A DNA stretch of 64,000 bases, taken from contig NC_060252.1 in assembly GCF_921293095.1 (NCBI RefSeq), forward strand, positions 5,952,001 to 6,016,000, written 5' to 3'. The position numbers and the translations under genes were made by a program. The notes under the pieces were generated by a model. It made no database searches. It saw nothing but the letters and a program-made list of their open reading frames with translations, and was not told the origin of the DNA. This DNA comes from Ischnura elegans (lineage: Eukaryota; Arthropoda; Insecta; Odonata; Coenagrionidae). Below are positions 20,501 through 31,071 of this stretch, piece after piece. How positions within the stretch are numbered: position 1 is the first letter of the stretch; each line of letters starts with the position of its first letter.

Positions 20501-22295
20501 GTGAGATGCATGCACTTACTGCATGGCCACCTCTTAGGCTGTCCTAGACGGAGTGGTTCATCACAGGAATTCGCTCATTTATGCGCTCTTGAAAGAGTAA
20601 ATGCTATACCTGGAGTGAAATGCATAAATGTAAAAAGACTCATTCAGAATGGAAGTCAGTGCTCCCCCTATAATAAAACACATAATTTGTCATGACTCCA
20701 TGTATTTATTGTACTATTGGGGTGGCTGCCAGAGTTTGCTGTTGGATAGGTTAGGGTATTGCTCACCCCAGACTAAGCTATGGGTTTGTGATAGCACACA
20801 TTCAGGATCAGGTTGGCCAGTTCCTTTCCCTATGCCATCTCTCTCTTCTCTTTGAAGATTTTTGTTTGGGGGTGTCTAAAAACTATGTCTGGGATGTGAA
20901 CCCAAGACCCCCCTATAATCAGTAGCGAGTGAGGCCACCTTCTTGGCTACCACACTCTCTCTTATATATACACTACACTCACGATTATCCTAATGGCTAA
21001 CGATGGGGAGAGACGGCACGAATAATCGGAAAACACAGATAACCCAAACTTTTACTTTTATGTCTTGCAATGTTCATAATTTACCTAAAACAAACAATAT
21101 ATTATTATTTATGCAGATATTCTGTTAATTTAGAGAGCTTCCTGGACTCAATGAGAGCTTTCTTCCCCAGCTTTGCGATCTTTTTAGCGGAGCGCAGTCG
21201 CACACTGCGAGGCTTGGAAAAGAGGAACACGGTGCTCCCGTGAATGCAGCTATTGGGCGATCGCTTCCGTTTTACGCAGGGGATTCTAATGGGAATAATA
21301 AGCCCGGTGTATCGTAGCATTAATGCAGTAATTCCGATGATTTTGCATCCGATTTTATTTTTTTATAAAGATCGTGGAAAAAATTGAGCGAGAGTAAAAG
21401 TCATGCACGGATAATCCGCAACCCGGACAAACCACAGCCGGATAATTGGAAGTCTGCTGTGTGTATATATGTCGTATCAATGGCTGGAATTCAACACTTT
21501 CCCAAACCATTTGCTTTGACAGTTTTCCAGGCTATTTGATGATGTGTATTTTACTAAGTACTTATTCATATTTATAGGAGATTCAAATTTCATTTTGTGC
21601 AGGGAAGTATTTACCTTAATTTAAGATATACTGCAGTATAAAGGTGAAATTTTTCAATGTATTGTGGACACCACCTGTGTAAGATTTTTGGCAATGTTGA
21701 AATATCAAACATGTCACTTAAAGATGTGGGGTGGTTGGACATTTTTACATTCCTGTGCCCATATTCCTGTTACACCTGCACATACAGTACACCGAAAATA
21801 AATAAGGTGATCTTTACAAGATTTTATCAGGAATATGTAATCACTGTAAGGCTGGACTCGTAAATGCATCAGGTCATGCTGGTGTGGCTGTCTCTGTGGA
21901 TGTGGGCATTCAGGGCTTTCCTGGGCATGCCTGGGTTTTATGCATATGCATGTATCCGTGGCTGCAGTTGGTAGCATCAGCAAGCATAAAAGCCAGCCTG
22001 GGGTTGGACTTCAAGTGTAATTTGATTGAGTATAAAATACTAGAAAAGCATATTAGAGTGGGAAAAGATTTTTTAATAAATTGATTGTCTACCCTCGTGA
22101 GATTCAAGTGCTTGTTCAAAATGTATCAATACTTATTGCGTTGCGTTTGTTGTGCTATTTTGCAGGGGTCATCCCAACATCACGCTGACACTCTCGTGGA
22201 ACATGATCCCAAATGCAGGATTGTTGCCCAACATCTTTGCCATCGGGAAGCACTCCTTCCCCTTCCCGTCAGAGTACACAACGTCACGTGTCTAA
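8429..22295 (+). CDS. SPCS3: Signal peptidase complex subunit 3 (SPC22/23), five exons
   Basis: The coding exons are 8429-8571, 8701-8774, 14656-14744, 14832-14935 and 22166-22295. They join in frame to 540 nt, a 179-residue protein; the family is usually about 180. It is the non-catalytic, single-pass type II ER membrane subunit of signal peptidase, which helps cleave signal peptides in the ER lumen. A short cytosolic N-terminus ([10 protein letters not shown]) precedes one membrane segment at about residues 11-33. The lumenal domain carries [47 protein letters not shown] and FPFPSEY, all hallmarks of the family. N141-I-T is an N-glycosylation sequon at the position used in the family. The start at 8429 is the only Met matching the family N-terminus. 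Introns 1, 3 and 4 are GT-AG; intron 2 is AT-AC. No damage is seen, so the gene looks functional. Confidence 0.96.
8701..8774 (+). CDS. SPCS3: SPCS3 coding exon 2
   Basis: Encodes [20 protein letters not shown] followed by DLRT, after the TTTTTCAG acceptor. It ends one base into an Asp codon at ACAG|ATATCCTTT, a U12-type AT-AC donor. Reading on through the apparent ORF loses the conserved FNWN block, which supports this exon end. Confidence 0.94.
9508..9572. repeat. 65-bp hairpin
   Basis: AAGGCTATTTGGA at 9508-9520 is repeated inverted as TCCAAATAGCCTT at 9560-9572, and the centre adds CTATGGAGT with ACTCCATAG. It would fold into an interrupted stem-loop. It lies inside SPCS3 intron 2 and may be a tiny MITE. 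Confidence 0.75.
10600..10998. repeat. Unclassified dispersed repeat family B, copy 2
   Basis: It matches 4480-4850 along its length in the same orientation, with shared blocks such as GGAGTGTGCCCTCTGGGCAG and CTTTGAATTTTGAGAGAATA. It lies in SPCS3 intron 2. Confidence 0.75.
11345..13425. mobile_element. 2.1-kb non-autonomous element with long imperfect TIRs
   Basis: The outer ends read GAATGGGGAACTTGCATG and, inverted, GAATGAGGAACTTGCATG. Deeper in, the left arm (TGACGTCAAAGGTGCCTAAA at ~11532) pairs with the right arm (inverted, TGACGTCATAGGTGCCTAAA at ~13224). The arms are therefore about 200 bp long but diverged. No transposase ORF is visible. Long TIRs suggest a Mutator-like or fold-back type, but no target duplication was found, so the superfamily is open. 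A family C repeat tail lies inside it. Confidence 0.6.
12826..12955 (+). repeat. Dispersed repeat family C, copy 1 (retroelement 3' end-like)
   Basis: The core CCATGCCACACGCCTTTTAG followed by GCGGCTTGCGGGGTATTATG ends in a TAGACGTAGATGAA tail. The same core appears inverted at 28110, 37388 and 54100. A conserved core followed by a (TAGATG)-like simple tail suggests a non-LTR retroelement 3' end or a SINE. Confidence 0.65.
14656..14744 (+). CDS. SPCS3: SPCS3 coding exon 3
   Basis: Starts after the AC of the U12-type intron and encodes the rest of Asp73, then [20 protein letters not shown] followed by STANNKLNQ. It ends in phase 0 at AATCAG|GTAATT. Confidence 0.95.
14832..14935 (+). CDS. SPCS3: SPCS3 coding exon 4
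   Basis: Follows an 87-bp GT-AG intron ending AATTTCAG. Encodes [20 protein letters not shown], then [14 protein letters not shown] and two bases of an Arg codon. The donor is TTGAG|GTGAG. Confidence 0.96.
15097..17447. mobile_element. piggyBac-like relic, 2.35 kb (TTAA flanks)
   Basis: TTAA lies at both ends (15093-15096 and 17448-17451), with CCCTTTGAGTGCGGATGGCA on the left and, inverted, CCCTTTCATTGCG on the right. Subterminal GTGCGGATGGCATCA-type repeats recur near both ends (15106-15170 and 17260-17287). Internal ORFs are short and match no transposase that I can recognise. The element sits in SPCS3 intron 4. Confidence 0.55.
17654..19161. mobile_element. 1.5-kb TIR element, superfamily unknown
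   Basis: CCCAGTCAGCACAAAAGATA at 17654 is repeated inverted at 19141-19161 (ATCTTTTGTGCTGACTGGG). Just inside the left end there is a cluster of GGGTAAAA-type motifs. No transposase is visible and no target duplication could be fixed. It lies in SPCS3 intron 4, directly before a LINE fragment. Confidence 0.65.
19163..19870 (+). mobile_element. Non-LTR retrotransposon RT fragment (LINE)
   Basis: Broken frames give [20 protein letters not shown], then [10 protein letters not shown], then [17 protein letters not shown] with [13 protein letters not shown], then [19 protein letters not shown]. These match, in order, the C-terminal half of a LINE RT (NP.KT..m.F, FLGi.lD..l.W..Hi, and the QkRaiRii block). 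Several stops and frameshifts are present. A C-rich stretch and CTGAGGAAGGTGGATGTATA with an ACCACCGAAAATG block form a 3' UTR-like tail. Located in SPCS3 intron 4. Confidence 0.75.
19871..20883. other. SPCS3 intron 4, nothing recognised
   Basis: No conserved peptide. The 96-residue ORF near 20405 does not resemble a known family. Confidence 0.5.
20884..20958 (-). repeat. tRNA-like SINE head
   Basis: On the - strand GGTAGCCAAGAAGG looks like box A, and GGGTTCACATCCC looks like box B and the T-arm, correctly ordered. It is a degraded tRNA-derived sequence in SPCS3 intron 4, unlike family A. It is unlikely to be a working tRNA gene. Confidence 0.5.
20973..21460. mobile_element. pogo/Tigger-like MITE
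   Basis: The left end has CTACACTCACGATTATCC and, 40 bp in, GAATAATCGGAAAACACAGA. The right end has GGATAATCCGCAACCCGGAC and CCGGATAATTGGAAGTCTGC. Repeated subterminal GGATAATC(C)G motifs facing inward are characteristic of Tigger/pogo elements. The - strand ORF at 21105-21320 is not a recognisable transposase. Confidence 0.5.
22166..22295 (+). CDS. SPCS3: SPCS3 coding exon 5
   Basis: Follows a 7230-bp GT-AG intron ending TATTTTGCAG. Encodes the glycosylation sequon (PNIT), [26 protein letters not shown] and the stop TAA at 22293. The C-terminus TTSRV is the expected end of the protein. Confidence 0.95.
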
Positions 22296-23594
22296 TAACT
22301 TTGTGATGTGAAGGTTGTGCAAAGTGCAGTAATGTTTTCACAGTAGTGGTGCACCGCTTCACCTCATGTGGTGTCAGGTGTGGTCATGCTGGGAGTCGTT
22401 GCTGAACTCCATTTCAAAGGCGAGTGAGGGACAGTCGGTGCTGGACAGGTCTATTTGGCCTTCCTCTGTTGCCGAATGTCATTGGCCTCTATTCGTCAAG
22501 AGTTGAATGCCTCAGTGCATTGAAACTCATTACCAACAGTTCAAATGTTTAATTATTTGGTGTCCAGAATATTGCTCCTTGGTGATAGCAGATTGAAGAT
22601 TGGCAGTAAAGCCTCATTGAAATAAGTATCTTTTATTCCATACGAATTCCTTTCCCTGTTCTTATCGTTCACAAGGTGTGTGAAATTATTGTTTGGTGAT
22701 TGTTTTGGCTAATTTTTGTATGTATATATGAGTTTCATGCAGTGCATGTGGTAGGTGAGAAATTAAAAAAAAAAAATATTTTGATGGTATCCATGGGATG
22801 ATGAAATGTGATTGCTAAATATTAGCTCCCATATGCCAACCTGCTGCATAAATAATTGCAATTTAGTGTGAGTGAAAAATGTAATTACATATTTAGACTT
22901 GATATGTGGTTAAGGTTTATGCATTATCTTCAAAGGTTGGAACAACTGATATGACAATTTAGGTGGTCCTTACTCATCAGTCTCAATGCCTTTCCGAAGA
23001 TCTGTAAATCAGTGAAATGTATGAGAGTTCAATGGTAATTTGGAGTTAATGATTACCCACAGTATAGTACATACGTGCACAAATTCATGATGTCCCTTTC
23101 TCACAACAGCTGTATGCATTTGTAAGTAGGTTCAAGTTGCTGTTCCAGCTAGTGCCCTGGAAAAATATTTGTAATAAGAGTTCACAGTAAAGATTTAAAA
23201 AAGAACTTCATGCAGTATTGTAGGCACAAAGCCAGCCAGTTATTTATTTTGGGGCCTCAGCCTACTACAATTCAATTTCCCCTTCATGTGCCAAAAGTGA
23301 ACAAATTCTATTGGCATACAGACCATTTTATTGCGACATTTATGAAGAACTGTAGAAATAAAGCACTATTTAACACAGTTATTGTAAAAACTACAATTTT
23401 TTACAAACGTTATGAACTTAAGCGTTGCCCAAAAAAAAGTATCATAGCATTTTGAGAAAGCTGATTAAATTTTGGTAAAACCGTTATAGCATTCCAAGAT
23501 AAAATAGGGCAGGAAAGCCCCTGATCGTACTTCTAAAAAATCAACAACATTTTATAAACACTTTTGTATTATGGCTTAATAAAATTGTATGAGC
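22296..23594 (+). other. SPCS3: SPCS3 3' UTR and downstream flank
   Basis: No further coding match. Canonical AATAAA hexamers lie at 23357-23362 and 23578-23583, and an AGTAAA variant lies near 22606. Which one ends the transcript cannot be decided from sequence alone. Confidence 0.45.
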
Positions 23595-23607
23595 ACTTGG
23601 AATAGAA

Positions 23608-23794
23608 TGATAACTGAAAATGAAAAACTTTGTGTATGTCCACAGTATTTATTATTGTACAACGCGTTTCAGCGAATCACCTTTGCTGAAGCACGTAGTA
23701 CAATAATAAATACTGTGGACATACACAAAGTTTTTCATTTTCAGTTATCATTGTAATATGTTCCTCAACATCTCGCCGAACACCATTGAATACA
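23608..23794. mobile_element. Palindromic insertion flanked by 13-bp direct repeats
   Basis: ACTTGGAATAGAA is duplicated at 23595-23607 and 23795-23807. The insert begins with a near-perfect inverted repeat with 53-bp arms (23608-23660 and 23698-23750), starting TGATAACTGAAAATGAAAAA. The loop contains CGCGTTTCAGC and GCTGAAGCACG, typical of the hairpin near a LINE 3' end. A short unpaired tail (23751-23794) follows. The 13-bp TSD and inverted 5' half fit a twin-primed, truncated LINE insertion. Confidence 0.8.
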
Positions 23795-23807
23795 ACTTGG
23801 AATAGAA

Positions 23808-26290
23808 GTTAACTGATTTTGAATGTTCATTGGTCTTGAAGTGAGTGGCTGCTTTGGCGGCATCTTCAAGTATGGAATGGACACAATGCTGCCTAACCCT
23901 GAATCACGCAATTGTTTATTCATCCCTCAGAGTGATTGCTTGAGCGATAGTTCTTCAGGGACCGAAAGAGTTGTGGCATTTTTTAGTGTTCCCAACCCCC
24001 CAAAATTCCTGGTACCCCCCCAGAAATTCCTCCGAACTTATCCGCAGAACTTCTCCCGCTAAGGACTTTTCGCGCAAAGGCTTTTTCGACTCAAAGGCTC
24101 GGAGACTCTAAGTCTCGGAAACTCCTGTCTCCGGGAAATCCTGTCTCCGGAAACAGCACCGAACCAGCCTACCTGCTATGCAAGACTTATATAGGACTAC
24201 TGCGGAGGAGTACTTACTCCTTGGCAATCAAGGGGAAATGGGTGGTGAGTCCCTAGTATGCAGTTTGGAGTGAGAAGTATTACCATAGTCCTATCACAAC
24301 TCTCTCTCCCTCCAACACCTCACCCCACTATGTCTCTCCCTTCCTTGTGTTCCAATGAATATCCCTCTGATTCGACTGATGTCTCCAACCCAGAAGTTTG
24401 AGGGGAAAATTCTGGCTTGTATGCTGTTCACTCCAACCCAGGGATGATGTTTTGCGGAGCAGCCTGTCAACAGGGGCAGTGACGCAGCTGATAGAACATC
24501 GCCCTCACTACCCCTCCGCTCCTTGGAAAAACCCCTCCCCTCAATCCTGTCTCGTGGTGGAATAGCCAAGCTCTCTTCTGCTTGGGCGCTCTTGTTGGAC
24601 AGACGGCTAGTGGGACATGGCCGATTTTAGAAAAATTATACTGCTGGTATTTAGTTTGGTAATGTTTCCTATGGGATCATTAGTTATCATCGTTGTTTTC
24701 TGTAATAGTTCTGATTTTGAATACTCTACTTTCGAATAGATATTGAACAAAAATAACTTAAATTATTTTTGGCAATTTTTTTCTGGTGTGCTGATTTCTT
24801 GTTTGTGGAGTTTTTCCCTGATCCAGCTTGTGACCGACGGTTGGAGTTTCCCTATGTCTGGGCTTACGTCAACAATCTCCTAGATTAATGAACTATTGCC
24901 CCTGAGTGATCACTCGAACTATCATTTTCTGAATCATGCCGTCATTCTGCAGTACCTTTTCCCACTTCTTTTTCTCAAGTGCCGACTGTTCACAGCTGTC
25001 ATTCCATCCAAAGCCTCGCGTGGCATTTCAGTCAATATCAGTGGCCGTGGGTTCTGATTGGCTGAAAGATTGTGCCAGGGATGATTTCAGAGATGGAAAA
25101 AGGGATTTGCCAAGTGATGGAGCCATCACAAAAGATAATCGTGAGCAATGGTCATTTTTATGACATCATTGGAGAGATCACTAGAGCTGTCTCACCAAAG
25201 GAATAGAAAAAAATGGAAATGGTGTGATTGAGGCTTTTATGAAGCAGAAACCTCCATTGCAGTCATTTTAAACAGCACAGTGACTCATATCAATGGTATG
25301 TGAGTTCAAATGGTGGTAATTAATCCTATTAAAAAGAGGGACAGCTAGATAATTTCCCCCACTATATTATTCACTCTACCAGTCTCACATCATTTATAAG
25401 AGTTGTTTATATAGCCAAATGAATGAAAGTGGGTTGGGGATTGATTTAGGTACTGACACTGTTGCCAAACCATTCTAAATCAATGGGCAGTATGGTGCAG
25501 GAACCAATGACGTCAGTCAACTAATGACATTCCCTGCTGTGGAATATACTGTGGCCATTGCGTGCCAAGCGCTGCAGTAGTGGCAGTAAGCATGCAAGAA
25601 GCGATAAAATTTTTAATCGGCAGTGTATTTTGTTAAGTTTTTGTGCTCTTGATGTTGAAGGTGCAACTTATAATAAATGAACCTGGTGAGAATTGCCTCA
25701 TCACTACCACTAAAGAAGAAGTGGAAAAGGCATTGAAAGGTTTGTTAAGAATAATAATTAATATTAGAATAACTAATAGTATTAGAATATCTACTATTTA
25801 AAAGTCGATATTGATTATAGACTATTTAGCAACTGGTAATTATTATTTTCTTTGGGGCTGATGGTCAGTTGGCCAGCTTTGTCATCTTCTCTATGAATCA
25901 CTGGTCCAGTCAAAGTTAATATATATTCCATTACTACTTAATGAATTCTGTTTACAGTGTGAAATAGATCTACATGTGACCATAATGTCTTCACTTTGAC
26001 AATGCCAATTCAGCTCCTGAATTACTCCTACTAATCTTTTAAAGCCTAAAGAAATATGATTTTTTGTGACAAAGCATTAAAAGAACAGGAAATTGTGAAT
26101 CTCTAGTTGACATTGTGCTTGAAATTGAAAATTTAAATGAAAAATTGCCATGAGAATGAAGGCTCAGCTCGCTTGAGAAAAGTCTATTGCTGAGGCAAAG
26201 AGCTCATAGACCCACATAAATTTTCAGTGAGATATTGGTTATTCAGGAGATAAAGATCTTTATCATAGTCCAGGTCCTTCAGAAAATGAT
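23808..26290. other. Intergenic DNA, nothing recognised
   Basis: No conserved peptide. A short run of CTC(T/G)GAGACT/CTGTCTCCGG-like near-repeats occurs at 24095-24160. ORFs of 75-91 codons look random. Confidence 0.45.
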
Positions 26291-26332
26291 CTTCCTCACA
26301 AGAGGAGTCATATGACTCCTCTTGTGAGGAAG
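26291..26332. repeat. Perfect 42-bp palindrome
   Basis: The 21-base arm (CTTCCTCACAAGAGGAGTCA plus T) is followed immediately by its exact reverse complement, with no spacer. It would extrude as a cruciform. No flanking TSD or related copy was found. Confidence 0.9.
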
Positions 26333-26643
26333 TAATATTATCGGTAGAACAAAATAATTTTGCTAGTCTCCAACCATAAAATAAATATCAAGTCAACTCA
26401 ACCACATAAATATCTCACCTGGGAGTAACCATTGCCTATTATGCTCAACACTCAGAAACTGAATGATAGCAATTAGTAATGGTTGATGGAGTAACAAATT
26501 AATTTCGTGCATATCATCGTTTATGTGGGATCTAATTGTCAAAAGCTACTTCCCGTTAAGTATAGAGAGAGGGATCTTTAAACATTAACTTTAGATACAT
26601 CATTTATTCTATTTTCCAAGAAGGTGTAGGCTTATGTGTACAC

Positions 26644-26988
26644 CAGTGGCGCCGACTCCATGGGGCCTGAGGGGGCCCGAGCCCCCTCAAAGATTCGTTT
26701 TGGGGGGCGGAGCCCCCTCAATAATTCAAGAAAATAATTAAGTTATATTATGCTTTGTGAAATCACAAAAATATATTCGTAATTTTTATTTCCCATGTTT
26801 GACGATAGTTACCTATTTAACAATGAGTGTTGAAACAAATAATTATAAGGTTAAGTAGGTTAACTGAATGAAGTGGTGTGAATCATGGTAATGTTTTGGT
26901 GCTGCGACACACTTTGAATTTAACCTCTTCCCGGGGAAAGACCTCCGATATGGGCCCCCCCAATATTTTTTATAAGTCGGCGCCCCTG
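26644..26988. mobile_element. hAT-type MITE, family 2, copy 1 (perfect 8-bp TSD)
   Basis: The ends are CAGTGGCGCCGACTCCAT and, inverted, CAGGGGCGCCGACTTAT. The 8-bp GTGTACAC is duplicated at 26636-26643 and 26989-26996. The 345-bp body has no transposase. Near the left end GGGGGCCCGAGCCCCCTCA and GGCGGAGCCCCCTCA form a GC-rich subterminal repeat. A decayed copy is at 41964-42205. Confidence 0.9.
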
Positions 26989-26996
26989 GTGTACAC

Positions 26997-28109
26997 TGGT
27001 ATGAATAACTACATTGATTCAGTAATTCAAATAGGATACTCAATAAATTCATACATTCATTTCGGATGTGTATGGTTCCAACCATCTTTGGCTTGCTTTC
27101 ATCATTTTTTTTATATTCTTTTTATAGATGGGAAACTTTTCTTTTGAAACCATTTTGCCAGTGGCATTTCTGTGTGTGCTTATATTTTTATTTCTTTTGG
27201 AAGATAGCGATCTTAAAATTTATATAAGTAAATCTTTTCCACAATTTCATGCATTATTCCATCAATTTCAAGTTTTCTGGAATACTTCTGGTTCATTCAC
27301 TTGACTTCGAAAGTCATTGTTGCAATTACCATGTCATGGCCGACAGCAGCTGGTTGCTCACTCCAGATATACTGCTTTAGCTTCAGTGGCAGAACTGTAT
27401 GTCGTTCCGATGCATGGCAGTGCAGTCAGCACTGCCAGTGAATTTTGAAGTGTGCACCAAGAAGGAAGGATTGGGGCTTCAAGAATCTGTTCTAGATGGG
27501 TGAGGTACTTGGGCAGAAAGAAAGCATTTGTCATCTGCAGCTCATATTTCACAAGATTTTCACCATACATTTTATGCGATTCCCCAAATTTGAGTTTCAA
27601 GAAAGGCCATTCTGGCATCGTCACCAACTATGTGTAAAATATGAAAATATAAATCAGATGAATGTTTACAATTATGCAAAGGTGAATATGATGTCAAACT
27701 CTAAAAATTATTTTTTATGTTCAATTATTTTAAATAATATTTCTTCCCAGTTATGTACAGTATAAAGATAATTGCAGTTATTTGAATTGCATTTCAAGAG
27801 GTATCCTCGATTTTTTCTTTGTCATTGATGCAATATTTAGAATTATTAGAATAATCCCTTGCAGTGACCTACAGGCTGCACCTACCTGTACTTCAAGTAT
27901 ATTTTCTATGAGTACTTACCTGAGTAGATTTTGCAGTACATGTACTACAAGTATGCAGTCATTTATCACAAAATGAAAGCAGGCCTCTAGCGGAGGGGGT
28001 ATTGCACATATCACGGTCACGTCTCTCCCAACTTTGATGCTGAATCCGTCCCTGGATGTGGGGGAGGATGAGGAGCTGGATGCGCTTCAAGGTGGGGTGC
28101 AAAAGAGGT
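26997..28109. other. Intergenic DNA, nothing recognised
   Basis: Overlapping ORFs on both strands at 27358-27637 do not resemble a known protein and look like chance. Confidence 0.45.
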
Positions 28110-28215
28110 CATCCACATCTTCGAGGTACCGTGCAAGCCACCACCAGGGTGTGTGGCACAGGGTGATGGCACACCTGGCATTCACACAGCACTCATCCCT
28201 GCCTTAATCGGAATT
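28110..28215 (-). repeat. Repeat family C, degraded copy
   Basis: CATCCACATCTTCGAGGTAC, then GTGCAAGCCACCACCAGGGT and GTGTGGCACAGGGTG follow the inverted family C core in order, with several changes. Confidence 0.5.
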
Positions 28216-29303
28216 ACTTGCCAGGCATGCAGTCTAGAAACTAGGAGAGTGCTAAGGTCGAAGTGTAGTTTTATTTCAGAAAGTCCACCAGTGATTAATG
28301 ACGAATTCAACTTTCAGCAAACAAAATAAATAGCTGAGTCAATGGAATCCATGGTTTTCAGCTGCGTGCGAATGGACAACACAATGTCAGAGAAGAGGCC
28401 GGCAAAAGGAATTTTCTTGCTACAAGCGAGAGAGCCCAGGGTAGGGTGATAAACGTAAGAATGTATTAGGAGGCCAACGGGACCACGGAGCAGCTGATTA
28501 AAAGGAAACGGATTGGTCCATGGTTGGGAGAAGAGCAAAGAGCGTAGGTGAGAGAAACAGCATTCGGAAGGGTGTGAGCCATAGTGAATAGAAAAAAGCC
28601 GCCTGCTATCTTGGTGGATCCACGGAGAAGTGACTTATTAGGGGGAGGTAGTAGCATCTAGAAGACTGTAAAAAATGGCAATCATTAATATATCACCTAA
28701 AACAAAAGATTCCTCCTTTGGGTCCTTAACATTCGTCGTCCCTTCTGGCTTCTTTCTTAAGGGAACCCTTTTGACATGTGACGACGTGGGCGTTTCCCTT
28801 TCTTACATGGCAACCTTGCCCCCTACACCAAAGGGTGAGGGATATGGAGAGGGTCTTTGAGTGGCCTAGTGGGGCCAAGGAATCTAGGGGACGCACAGTA
28901 GGGTGGTGCGAAAAAACTCAAGTTACAAATTTCGTGTCGTAATAGCGCGGAAAAGTTGCGATACGTTAGTACAAGAAAAACAAAAAAAGAATTATTAAAA
29001 TCGGACGTCATCTTCCGATCCCGCAAAGCACCTGAAAAAATGACAAAAATGAAAGAAATTGTTTTTTTTTTGTTGTAAAAAAATGAAATAAAATTAATAT
29101 CTTTTAACGCAACAACAAAAAATGGTTACAAATAGCATAGTTTATTATTAATATATGCATATTTATGGTTTTAAACTGTTATTACTGATCACACCAGATC
29201 ATTAAAAATGTATAAATTTTGCAATTTTGCCGGTTTTTCAGAGTTTTGTAATAATTACTTGAGGATAATTTTTGCGAAGTTTTAAATAGTCCTTTAGATC
29301 AAA

Positions 29304-31071
29304 ATGACAATAAAACTGGCCACTAGAATTGAAAGGCAAAATTGCACCTTAAAAAGGCAGCATGTTAACCCTATTGAAACCGAAAGTGAAGATGTTGAGG
29401 TTTTAAATGACGCAACGCAAAGTTCAACAATCAAGGAGAAATTTGTTGACCAGGAAGATCACATGCCTAGTACACCCAAAAAAATATAAATCACCATGGC
29501 AAATTAGGGTAAATTTATAAACTACAGCTTTTCATTGTGATCAATACGGGGTATCTCACCGTGCAGCTGCTGCTATAGCATCAAGTGTATTTGTAGACAA
29601 TGGTGTTATAACTGAAGAATATACTTCTAAGTTCATTGACTGATGTAGAATTAGAAGGGAAAAGAGAAATATTATTAGCGATATACAGCAAATCCATCTT
29701 GATCTAGGTGAGCTACATAGTCTATACTTTGACGGAAGGATATACAATACCATAGTAATAGAAATGATTGAATTGAAAGAGTACTGCCGGACAGTTAAAG
29801 CGGATCACCAGTCTCTAATAAAAGAACCGGATTTTGTGTATTTGAGTCATGTTTCTCCAAGCTCCGGGTCTGCTAAAGATATAGTGGTCTCCATATTATC
29901 TTATCTCTCTGATCAAGGAGTATCATTAGAGTACTTAGGGTTAGTTTGCTGTGATGGCACGAACATCAACATTAGATGGAAAGGTGCACTATCAGAAAGC
30001 TCGTAGGAAACATTGGACCTTCGCTGCAGTGGGCAGTTGGTTTACTTCATTTCATTGAATTACTTTTGTTATATTTTTCAGTATTTAGATGGTGAAACAA
30101 GTGGCCAAAAATCATTTAGTGGGCCAATTGGACTAATCTGAATGGTTATGGAAAGCTTCCAATTCTGCATTTCCAAGCAATTCAATGTGAAATTCTACAA
30201 GTTGATAGATAAATTTTGAGCAAGGACAAAAGATACCTTATTGACATTAGACAAGCAATCACAAGTGCTGAATTTCCAAATGACTTACCAAACCATGATC
30301 CTGGACCAATTTCACATGCTCGATGACTCGTGTGGACAGAGCAATGGAAACCTGCTCTCGATACATACCTGAATATTAAAAGAAAGTAGTTTTCCCTGTA
30401 ATTGAATGGAACTCTAAATTTGACCACGCAGAGAACGTATTGATGGCGATGGTTTTTGATTACAGAAGGCACATTAGAGAGCTAGGGCTAAAAAGAGTAT
30501 TTAAGGCCAGACAGACTTAACTAAAAGCAAACCTATCGTAAACTTCATTACTCCTGCCATGAACTTCGAAATAAATGACTGTATAGAATTGATTGCCTGG
30601 AATAGGTGCTTTCCATTCATTGACACAAGTCGACTTGGGTCGCGGTTTTCGTGTTCCATTCTGTGTGTGTCGCCGACTGTTGTGACACAAGTCAACAAAC
30701 GGTAACGCACAGGAATAGGAGAGTTTTAAACAGTTTCCGTGAGTCGACACAAGTCGACTCGTGAGTCACATGAATGGAAAGCACCCAATGTAGTCAAACT
30801 ATCTACTCAACTTCTTCTTATGAGAATAATTGCTAATGAAGAAATAGCTTCCTTCATTGAATCTGGTGATAAACAAGATTGGGATATTATAACTTCCTAC
30901 ATCACGTACAGGCAAGCAATGGAGCCGTGTGTGAAATTGGTAACAGAGGCATCCCTTAAGCTTTGTGGCTATCGATCCAGAGATGGATTTATTAGGGCTA
31001 TATTCAAATCAAGGTCCATTATGCCCGACTTCACCACAAAATCGCAGTACAAAGTAGTTTTCACAAGCTAA
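29304..31071 (+). pseudogene. Broken transposase of the 2.7-kb element
   Basis: The reading frame begins with MTIKLATRIERQNCTLKRQH and ends near KSQYKVVFTS. It is interrupted by a stop at 29487, further stops near 29515 and 29640, frameshifts between 30004 and 30500, and a MITE at 30604-30786. The intact pieces are 29304-29489, 29646-30006 and the segment after the MITE to 31071. No DDE triad can be assigned with confidence. Lys- and Glu-rich stretches near the N-terminus could be DNA-contacting, but that is inference. Confidence 0.65.
30604..30786. mobile_element. Nested MITE with 3-bp AAT duplication (PIF/Harbinger-like)
   Basis: The ends are AGGTGCTTTCCATTCAT and, inverted, GGGTGCTTTCCATTCAT, followed inside by repeats of ACACAAGTCGACT. 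AAT flanks both sides (30601-30603 and 30787-30789). Deleting the element and one AAT puts the interrupted transposase frame back in register (...TGG AAT GTA GTC...), which supports these boundaries. A 3-bp target fits PIF/Harbinger, though AAT is not the usual TWA. Confidence 0.75.
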
